From the NCBI GenBank assembly GCA_001051155.2, contig JYIP02000010.1:744001-808000 (forward strand): DNA of 64,000 nt, read 5' to 3'. The translations under genes were made by a program, and so were the position numbers. This DNA comes from Chrysoporthe austroafricana (Eukaryota > Ascomycota > Sordariomycetes > Diaporthales > Cryphonectriaceae). The notes beneath the pieces are model-generated. The model did no database searches, was not told the origin of the DNA, and saw only the letters and a list, made by a program, of their open reading frames with translations. Of this stretch, positions 55,463 to 64,000 are shown in pieces (position 1 is the stretch's first letter; each line of letters starts with the position of its first letter).

Positions 55463-56270
55463 GACGATAGCATATCTGAAGCAAATACTATTATAACGGA
55501 ATCTTCTTAGGAAACCCTATATACTTCGTCCGATAGTACTCTTGCGGCAAGATCTCTTTTAAAGCTCAAGGCTGGCCTTAAAGGCCGAATTAGCAGTAGG
55601 ACGTCTTTCCTTTACAGTACGAGTATTCGCAATAGAGACTGCTTCATTATAGGAAAAGGGGCTTTTACGAGACAATCCGGTACTATTATTGCAATATTAG
55701 TGCAATTATTTTTTCGGCTTAAGGATATAGCGGCATTTTCGGTACCCAAGTTATCCAAAGCCGCTATAAGATTCCCGGTATTTTCTGGGCGAAGCTATAT
55801 AGCGTATCGGGTTAGCAAGCTGGAATATATGGACGATTCCGTATTAGAGAGTAATAGCAAGAGCTTTTATTATCCAAGAAAGGAGGATAGGAGTTTTAAT
55901 AATCCAGGAACTAGAGCTTATACTTGATTAATAAGTAAGAAGTAGCTACAATCTAGAGTATATCCAAATCAATTCAGTATTTCTCTATCAGTCGTGCAGA
56001 GCGGCGAGGGCGGACCTGCTCGTTCTCCTCTAAGCCTTCTTCCTTATCGAATTTGCGCTTCCTGGTATAGTAGATTGGTAATAATAGAGGGACCCAATCT
56101 CCGCTCTTTGAGCCTTCTTTATCTAGCTTTTTGCTGGTTAGTAAAGGGAAAGAAGGGACTGATTTCCCGCTGCCTGTAGCAAGTAGCAAGAAGGAGCTAT
56201 TGTCGACTGGTTTTAATATCGGAAAGGAAGGTTGCGGCCGGGGTATTCCGGACCGCATTAGCTATATATG
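55463..56270. other. degraded sequence after the DUF3723 pseudogene
   Basis: Plus-strand frames (55,700-55,927, MQLFFRLKDIAAFSVPKLSK) may be a decayed C-terminal extension of the DUF3723 gene. On the minus strand 56,258-55,974 is open for 94 codons with a basic end (EENEQVRPRRSARLIEKY). Neither is recognisable; the two overlap, so at most one is real. Confidence 0.3.
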
Positions 56271-57140
56271 CTCTTTGAAGACTTTATTGATTATTTCGTA
56301 GCTCGCGTTGTCTTATAAAGAAAGTATAATATGGCGAGGCTCGTTATTGCTAACAAATAAGTTGACGGGAATTGCGCCGAAAGGGTTATTGAATTGGGCG
56401 TTATATAATTGGGCGAAGAAGATAATACGCTAATTGGTTTGGGAGATAATAGAAATTATTATATTCCCGAGAAGGGGGCTATTGTAAGCGGTTGAATTAC
56501 CGAACTAATGCAGGACTTCGCCGTTTAAGTCGGTAATTCCTTCGAAAATGTATAAGGGGTAGTCTAAGCAAACTATAATAATACGAATATGCGGAATAGG
56601 ACGCTTATTATCGACAATTCGGATAAAAAGAGATATAATAGATGTTAAGGCGGTACTTATAAGAATTAAAGAGGTTTGGGATATGGAATTGCTAAATGAA
56701 AGGCTTATAGGATATAGAATCAAATAGCCGGACGAAACTGTTTTTGCAGCCTTTTAAATATTGGACTATCTATAATTTAAGCTATTCAGAAGCTGATTAG
56801 GCCTTATTTCTCAAGAACCCATTTTTCAGAATTGAGGTTTGGTTTCCGGGAATTTAATTCCCGGATATCTATTTCTTAAAAGCAGGAAATAATAAAGTAG
56901 ATTCCAGACCCATTATCGCAACCGCCCCTAAGCTGCGCTTAGCATCTTCCGCCGGCATATAGGTTCTGCATGCATTGCTATAATACGCTATACTGGGGAA
57001 AAGCCTCGTAAGCTATAGCAAAGCCTTATATGCCCGGAATATTATCGAACGATAAATACTCAATTGGCCTATCAGACAACCCGCTATCCCGGCTGAACGG
57101 TATTACAATAGGTCCGCATTAGCTTATCTAATCATATAAT

Positions 57141-57497
57141 CTAAATTGGCAAACTTTCCGGGGAATAGTAGATTATAATGCTTTCGTCCGTTTTCGAACT
57201 AATAGCCTGCTTATACTGCCGAAATTGGTAGATAATCGCCTTTGCTATTTCGCTTACAAGCCGATTACGCTTTTCGAATTCCAGCTTGGCGCGGTTATTT
57301 TGCCCGATAATGGCAAGTATACGTTCGCAATCGATTGCGATACAAGTCTCGAAGCTGCGCATTTGCAATTGCAATTGCTGGTTGCGGAAGCGAAGCTGCT
57401 CATTCTCTTTTTCGAGGAATTCCGTATAAGTCTCGAATAAGTACGTCTTCGCATATAAAATAAGAGGAACTGATAGAAGCGGCTTATTTATATTCAT
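57141..57497 (-). pseudogene. coiled-coil ORF of 118 codons, unknown
   Basis: Uninterrupted frame with a clear heptad-like stretch: ETYTEFLEKENEQLRFRNQQ, LQLQMRSFETCIAIDCERIL, then RAKLEFEKRNRLVSEIAKAI. Such a Leu/Glu/Gln-rich helix could come from a leucine-zipper or filament-type protein, but no basic DNA-binding region precedes it. Probably part of a larger degraded gene between 56,500 and 58,020 on this strand. Confidence 0.35.
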
Positions 57498-57609
57498 TTT
57501 ATATTATAAAGCGTATTTATTATTAGCTAAGATATAAAGGAAAGTCGATTAGTACGAGCAGGCTAAATGACTTTTATCAATATATATGCCAGAACCCAGG
57601 AAACGGCTT

Positions 57610-58017
57610 CTAGCTTCGCTCTTCCTGGTTTGGAAAAACCTCTATTTGCTTGATTCGTACAATTATCTCCTCGGAGAATTTCTTTAATTCTATAGCAAAA
57701 TGGCTAAGTATCTTCTCTATTTGGGTCAAGTCGCTTTCAATAGCTACCAAACGCTTTTCGATCGAGATCTTCTGTTCGATATTATCGAACCGGTACTTAT
57801 AGTAATTGATTCGGAAGATTTCCCTTTCCATACTTTCAAGACGGCAATATAAGCGCTCGAAATAGCTAAAGGATATTAAATTCGATACCGATATAAGGGG
57901 AATTGAGGTTATTAATCTTGGATTTGATATATAATTAAGCTGTATAATAAGCAGCGTAAAATTCGAATCGAATATATCTCCCAAAGATATATTATCGTAT
58001 TTGTACGCAAAACCCAT
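57610..58017 (-). pseudogene. coiled-coil ORF of 135 codons, unknown
   Basis: Open frame from MGFAYKYDNISLGDIFDSNF to EVFPNQEERS. The second half is helical and charged (YCRLESMEREIFRINYYKYR, IEKRLVAIESDLTQIEKILS, ELKKFSEEIIVRIKQIEVFP), typical of a coiled coil. Family unknown; absence of stops over 400 nt in AT-rich DNA is modest evidence for past coding. Confidence 0.35.
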
Positions 58018-58260
58018 ATCGATCTTGCTATAAAGTAAAGTAGTCGGTATTATAAAGATAGATCGGCACGCTAAGTATGAAAAGAGATATTTTTAAAGGC
58101 TTGGAAAGGAAGTCGGGAACCTGGAAAAATAAGAACTAGTCTTAGGGATTTGGTTCCTGACTTTCTCTAAGCAAGGGCATAATAAATCTGGCATCCTTCT
58201 CGCTTTGTCGTTTTCTGCAATACTCTCTAGCCTTTATACCCGAACCTACTTGCCGGTTTA

Positions 58261-59360
58261 AAAATGAAATGGATTACGATTGTTTATAAGCATGCTGCAT
58301 TGGCTCTAGCGAGCTTAATCCTATACGTCTGCTTATCCCAGCTTCTATTCCAGCTCGAAACTGGATTATCAATATCGTTCGAATAAGATACCCTATACCT
58401 TTTTCGCATTTGCCTATTAAGTTATAAATCTAGGATCGAAAAACCTGGTAATAAGGCGTGTAAAGCTATCTTATTATTTGCGAACCCAAACTTCCTCTCT
58501 ATCGTTTATTTTTTCGAGCCTGATAACTGCCCGGGACCGGTCCAGATTGCTAAGTTTGTTATCCCTATTCAAGCGCCCAATAGGGACGCGCGGGTAGCCT
58601 TATAGGTAGCTATAGAATCTCTACTAGCCTATTAAGCTAACCAAAAATAATCGCTGCGCAAGCCAGCCTTATTCAATATATAATTACGCAATTATATCCA
58701 ATAATATTACTTAGACCAGAGATATTACTAATATATAAAAAGGGTAAATGCATTGCATTCCGGTAGCTATTATTTACGCTATTATAACTATCGAAATTAT
58801 AGAGATTATTACTACTTGTGCTTCCCTTAATTCAAGCAACCTTTCGAGCATAGCGTTTATTGCGATCGCTAATTCGCAAAACTTCCTATTAAGCATATAA
58901 TCTAGTACGAGGCCCCAGTCGATTACCGGTCCTTGGGATTCAGGCTTTAAGAACAGCTTAATTACTGGCATAAATATATCTATTAGCCTGGCATTTCGAT
59001 TTACGAATGCTTCTAATCCGATAGTAATTAGTAAGGCCGTATTATCAGATCGATTTCCGTAGCTAATTGCGTTTACGACGATAGTTCTGACGACGGTTAT
59101 ATCAAGCTTGGAAATGTAAAATCTTTTGGAAGAGTTTAGGAGCTGGCTATACGGGCGCTTCTAGAAATATAATTAAATAATACTTAAATTTACTTTCTAT
59201 CTCAAGTATTTTCAGCCTTTTCTCTATCGTTTCAGTTAATATAGCCTTAAGCTACTTAAACTTATCCGATCTCCTCTTATAATATTTGCCCCTTGCCGCA
59301 CAATTTTTCAAGGACTAATCCCCCTTATATATTCTTCTATATTTGCGGCCAGCATTGCTA
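58261..59360. other. degraded region with plausible frames on both strands
   Basis: Plus strand: a frame starting MKWITIVYKHAALALASLIL-like at about 58,267 with VYFFEPDNCPGPVQIAKFVI and PIQAPNRDARVAL. Minus strand: 58,774-59,150 with NARLIDIFMPVIKLFLKPES and MLNRKFCELAIAINAMLERL. Neither matches a family I know. Confidence 0.3.
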
Positions 59361-59800
59361 CTTCCCAGATAGAATACTTGAATAAGATCTTAAATTACGA
59401 ATTGAAGCTTTATAATATTACTCGATTATTACTTATTCAGAGCCAGAATTGTTATTAGGCCTGGGAGCGTGCCAGCAATAATATATAGGCCGAGCTTCAG
59501 CAAGCATAACAGAAGTTAATAGCGGCCGAGATCAGAATCCAAAGTTTGATTAAGGAAAACCAGAAACTCAATTTATCTCTTAATAATCTTATAAAGAATC
59601 CAAACTTCTATCTATTTACGAGAGTTTCTGCTAATACTATATTCAAAACCCCTTACCGACGTTTCAGTCTAGCTTAATCCGATAAGGAATTACCGAGCGC
59701 GGTACTAAAAGTATATAAAGCTGTATAGAACGCTATAGAAGCTGCAGCCGGTTGCTTTACTAAATATCCGGTATCGATTGCTTTAATGCTTTAATAATAT
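59361..59800 (+). pseudogene. coiled-coil ORF fragment, unknown
   Basis: A frame with a few TAG/TAA codons reads YLNKILNYELKLYNITRLLL, AEIRIQSLIKENQKLNLSLN, NLIKNPNFYLFTRVSANTIF, KTPYRRFSLA, SDKELPSAVLKVYKAV. A Gln/Leu-rich coiled coil followed by a basic linker is visible; it resembles small accessory proteins of fungal transposon-rich DNA but no family is assigned. Confidence 0.35.
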
Positions 59801-62390
59801 CCTTTTTGCTTTCTTCGGTTATTTTGGGTTTGAAATCCTCCGGTATAAGCATTTAGGGCAAGGGGTAATACTTGGCTTGGATTATATTAGCGCTATTTCA
59901 ATATACTATAGGTTATATATATAATCTCTTATACCGGAAGCGGCTAATTTGAATTAGCTAATGAAGTATATATAAAGAATTTGCCTGCTTTATAAATAAT
60001 AATATAGATTTGGGCATTATAATCGGCTCGAATTTTCTCTGCTTTCTGTAAAAGGCCGAGCTATCGATATCGGAATTTCTCTATACGGCATTTCGACTTC
60101 TTGCTCTGAACTGGATCGGTCTTATTCATTATAACGGAAGCAATTCAAAAATACGTATGGGCATAAACTATAATGCCTAAATAGTTTTCTTTCCTTACCC
60201 TTTATATTGATTCTGTTATTATCTCTATTCAGGTTTGGAAATGCTAATTCTATAATTCTGCTTTTTCGTTCTAAAGTTCTAGTATGCCGGCTTTCGGTAT
60301 CCAGGATATGCCGGCCAGTAACTAGCATTATAAGAGATCCATTTAGTCCAGGGCAGGTAAAACTATTTAGACTGACAGAACTTATAGTTCAGCTCGCTTT
60401 TGCTTTCAAGAATAAGCTCTATTTTTAAAATGCAATTAGTTATAGAGCATAAGTTGAAATTGTTTAATATAGTAGTTATAGTTATATTACTCTGTATATA
60501 TTCTATAATCCTGCTAGGTTCTAGATTTGCTCCCGTGCCCATATAGGAAAGTATATATATGAAAACGGGGCAAAAGTGGCTTAATATTAAGCGCAAGGGC
60601 AGATTAACTGCTTATCTCAATCCCCCCTTTCCCCTTTTCATTCCCCTTTATCTTCCCGAAATCCTCTTCTAACCTCTCGTGCTATAATGCTAATACGAAA
60701 TGGAGAAATGTAATTACAGATTCGCAGCATACAAATCGGGTTTTCCTTTTTTAAATCTAAAGAAATTAAATAGATTTATAAATTTTCAAGCCTATTTGAT
60801 ACAAATCTGCCAATATTATACCCAAGAAGTGGATTCTGGTTTTCGGTACCGGAAGAAGGTGGCTTGCATGCTAAGCCCGCGCGAAAGAAACTATATATCT
60901 TGCTTATTAACAAGCAGGACTGAAAAGCAGCATATTTCGGTAATTTCTATTACCCGGATAGCTCGATAATAATATAGTCGATTTCCTTAGGGTAAACAGG
61001 TTAGCTTTTATAAGACTGGAACGTATATAATCCTCTCGCGCTTTCGATAAAGATGCTAATATTAATTCCCGGTTGGGAATGCGCAAGCTGCCGGGCCTTA
61101 TCGCGAAGAATCCGAAAGCGGAAAAAGAAAAAAGCTCTATCCATACTGATAAGTAAGAAGCCTTAAAACTTCAAAGAATAAATCGATATAAAATGGCATA
61201 GAAACCTGGCTTTTTCAGTTAAGATCCTAAGAGAGAGATGAATTTGAGCGTTTTTTACGAATCAAGTTCGTATCTTTAAGCTTCGAGCTCCGGTTTTCCG
61301 TTCTTCTACTTTCAGAATCTGCCCTATATCTGTACCGGGAAGCCAGGTTAATCGTTTCCGGTAAGATCGATTGGGTTATCCTCGGTCCCAGATTCTACTT
61401 TCTGCGGATATTGTTACGGCTAAAGAGCTAGCGCCCGCGGATCTTGCTGCTATCGGGCATGCGACCGGAACATTTATTGCGGGGCTAGCGGGTTTTTATA
61501 TTATAGCGATAGTAATAGGACGTAATTATTATTCCAATTACGAAGTTGGATTATTATATAAATGCAATTGTATCGTTTGGTAATAATGCAATTGGAATAC
61601 CGGTTTCTATATTCATTGAAAAGCATAATGCATCTATTGAACGGCCTTCCGCTTTCTTTATAGTTGCTATATTTTTGTTATTTTTCCTGCTTACGGCTAT
61701 AGTATAGCAATGCTTATACTGCAGCTCTATCGTTCTCCTATAGCGCGCGAAAGACAAGCTCGAGATTCCCAAGCATCCCGAAAATCGCTTGCCGAAAAGG
61801 TATTCTATAATTTCTCTAGTCTGTTTCCGTTATTACCCAATATGGAATAGGAATATTTATAGTAGGAATTGCTATATTAAGCTCTAAAAGTCGTTCAGGT
61901 CTGACTTGCCGGGTAACCCAGATACGGGTTTTAGCAAAGTTTAAGAAATGCTGATTCTATTTGCTAATAAGCAATTATATCTTATATTATTCCGAATGAG
62001 AAACCTATAATAATCTCTAGCATAACGGAAGTTATAAATATGTATAAGCTTGGTTAAGAAATAGGGTTACTAGAATTCATATCAGTCTGATAGGCAGCTG
62101 GGGCAAGGATATATAAAGGCCGAGGCATCTTTATATCTTATAGTTCTTTCTTTTCCGGTTTCTAGGAAACTAGAACTAAAATTAAGTTATTTCATTAACG
62201 GAACTCTTTTCCTTTTTCTATACTAGTTGAGCTCTGGTTTATAAGGCGAACGCTCTGTATAGCAGCAGTCCTTCTTTCTCTTGTAAAAGCTTATATTTCA
62301 GAAGAACGAATTTTTGTAATTGTGCAAAGACAAAAAGAAGCTATCAATTGTGCCAGTTTTGAGTAGCTCTTAAGAATAAGCCAGCTCATT
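59801..62390. other. AT-rich degraded DNA, no supported gene
   Basis: Several 60-90-codon frames (60,207-60,428 +; 60,363-60,596 -; 60,700-60,969 +; 61,371-61,583 +; 61,554-61,772 -) without recognisable motifs. The 61,371 frame contains LAPADLAAIGHATGTFIAGL and the surrounding 500 bp on the plus strand reads like coding DNA with indels, possibly a membrane protein. Nothing firm. Confidence 0.35.
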
Positions 62391-63669
62391 TCACTCTTCT
62401 TCCCCCTTTGCATCTTTCTTTCTTTCTCTATCTTCCTTGTTTCTGTCCATATTTGCTGCTATGCAAGGCGCTATACTTCCGGCAGAGAGCGATTCCAGGC
62501 ATTCCCTTGCATAATGCCATTTATTGGGATTCAGTAGCAGCATATTATCCTTTAAAACCCGGATTATATTGTTAGTTTCCCTTAGCAGAAGTTGGCTAGT
62601 CAGGACTTGCCAATAGTAACTTTACCCGTCGAATTACGGAATGCTAGCTTTTATATATAAGATTACCGTACTAAGAAACTATATATCGCTTTGCCATATA
62701 CTATCTAACCTTTCCTTAAATTCTGGTATAGAGAAAGGTAATTAGATAAAGAAATCATTCCGGAACCCTATATCGCAAAGCCGGACGTCGATACGTTTGC
62801 CCTATCGTATAGCGAGAATTGCGCTAGGCTTAAGATTTGCGTAAATAAACCCCTGCTTATAAATAAAGTTTAAGCTTGAAAGGCATTGCCGGGCGATTTC
62901 AAAGCATTCAGAGGCTATAAATTATAAGTAATTGGCGAGATTTGCCAGAATGCCCTGATATGGCCAAAGTATAAGGAATTGTTTGGGAATCGATATTCCG
63001 AGATAAATCTGGATAATAGCGTACTGGAAAATATTAGATGCAGCTTTGCTATAGGGATTTTAGATAATATACATATTGAAAATTAGCTATATATGCTAAG
63101 TCAGAAGTGGATAATCTTCGCTAGTACTTTATTATATAGACTGAAATCTTTTTCAGGGGCGCGATAATAATATATTTTCTTAAGCTATCCATATTCATTT
63201 GAAATAAATATGTTTCAGACAGAATGCTATGGGAAAAGTGGAAGCTAAATGAAAAGTAATAGGGGAATTGGAACTGAATATAAGAGATAGGACGGATAGC
63301 ATTATCTGTATCCTATAAGATGCAATAATAGCTATACAGAAATGGAATTAGCTCGCTATCCAGAATAATTGCTATTCCTATGCTATTATAGAACCTGCCT
63401 AGGTTTCGGAAGACTAACTTGCGGTTTTCGAAATTCAAGGAATAGTATTGTCGGCCGATATTATCTAGAGGAGGCAATAAGAATTTATTGCCTATTGATA
63501 TACTAAAAACAAAGTTCTTATCGGGAAAGAAGCCTGTTGAAATAAGCAGGATAGGTTTACTGGCGCAGCTATAGCTGCCTCTCTGAAAAAAGTAATTTTG
63601 CAAAAGAACAGATTTAGCTTTAATGCTATCTGCAGTAATATTTGCAATCTTATAGGTATAACTTTGCAA
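62391..63669 (-). pseudogene. FHA-domain serine/threonine protein kinase, RIP-degraded
   Basis: From 63,669 downward the first frame shows an FHA-like domain: FSISIGNKFLLPPLDNIGRQ, YYSLNFENRKLVFRNLGRFY, NSIG (compare the GR...S...LxxLGSxNG pattern). Near 63,000 the coding frame changes and a kinase domain follows: IQIYLGISIPKQFLILWPYQ, CFEIARQCLSSLNFIYKQGF, catalytic loop FIYANLKPSAILAI (HxDLKPxN equivalents changed to Y, N and S) and LCDIGF at the DFG position (about 62,765). A Lys/Glu-rich tail (NMDRNKEDRERKKDAKGEEE) ends at a TGA at 62,391. Changed catalytic residues are C-to-T/G-to-A type substitutions. FHA kinases such as Rad53/Chk2 and Mek1 act in checkpoint signalling; this accessory copy cannot be equated with them. 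Confidence 0.65.
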
Positions 63670-63766
63670 ATCAGTTATAGTAACTTATATCCAAAAACTC
63701 TTGATTGCTATAAAAACGTTTTCCAGTATTAAGTATAATACTTTATAAACAAATACTTGAATTGAA

Positions 63767-63916
63767 GGGCATACTAAGAGGCATGCTAAAGGGCATACTA
63801 AGGGGCATGTTAAGGGGCATGCTAAGGGGCGTGCTAAAGGGCGTGCTAAGGGGCGTGCTAAGGGGCGTATTAAAGGGCATGCTAAGGGGCGTGCTAAGGG
63901 GCATGCTAAGAGGCGG
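63767..63916 (+). repeat. 12-bp minisatellite, twelve copies
   Basis: Twelve consecutive units of GGGCRTGCTAAG (63,767-63,910) plus a partial. Units alternate between GGGCATGCTAAG and GGGCGTGCTAAG and a few carry TA for TG changes. GC-rich island in AT-rich DNA, directly upstream of the FHA kinase pseudogene. Not telomeric in sequence. Confidence 0.93.
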
Positions 63917-64000
63917 AAAGAAATGCTTTAAATAAATATCCTATATATTTGTTCCTTAGAATTCAGAATTTGCAGTCTTCTTTATATAAACTCTAATACT

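Noticed and set aside
63767..63916. Telomere or subtelomeric telomere-repeat array
   Set aside because: Unit GGGCRTGCTAAG is not TTAGGG-like and the window continues beyond it.

Overview
The window is fungal, most likely from a filamentous ascomycete (Pezizomycotina, probably Sordariomycetes). The intact genes have short GT-AG introns (56-112 nt) and belong to families typical of these fungi: a secreted arylsulfotransferase-like protein, an HsbA-type cell-wall protein, a DUF3176 membrane protein and a Ure2-like glutathione S-transferase. The right-hand 45 kb carry the signature of repeat-induced point mutation (RIP): extreme AT richness, and stop codons sitting where Gln (CAA/CAG) or Trp (TGG) codons are expected.

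Two compartments meet at about 18.41 kb. The left one (1-18,410) has ordinary base composition. It holds five apparently intact genes: a metallo-beta-lactamase-fold enzyme (90-1245, -), the arylsulfotransferase-like protein (4351-6293, +), the HsbA-like protein (7296-8211, -), the DUF3176 protein (10,379-12,793, -) and the GST (16,102-16,820, -). It also holds an amidase pseudogene (13,659-15,216, -) decayed by ordinary point mutations and indels. I resolved four gene structures by joining exons across introns.

The right compartment (18,411-64,000) contains no gene I believe is functional. Its first part is a transposon graveyard: a pogo-type transposase fragment, two LTRs of one family in inverted orientation, a decayed coiled-coil ORF, and three copies of a Ty3/gypsy chromodomain retrotransposon. 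Copy A (22,170-29,502, +) is full length with two 415-bp LTRs. Copy B (29,503-35,713, -) begins at the base after A, so A and B form an inverted repeat with arms of about 6.2 kb around a 1.1-kb spacer. Copy C (about 20,310-22,169, -) is an older fragment.

From 35.7 kb onward comes a dense set of RIP-degraded accessory genes whose frames are largely still readable: ankyrin-type proteins, a low-complexity proline- and asparagine-rich protein, a ferric-reductase-like transmembrane protein, a patatin-like phospholipase, a FunK1-type kinase, a DUF3723 protein and an FHA-domain kinase, with several coding and non-coding tandem repeats and a tRNA-like sequence between them. This looks like an inactivated accessory or subtelomere-like block. 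The genes do not form a recognisable pathway; what they share is a mode of inactivation. Exact ends of the degraded genes are approximate.
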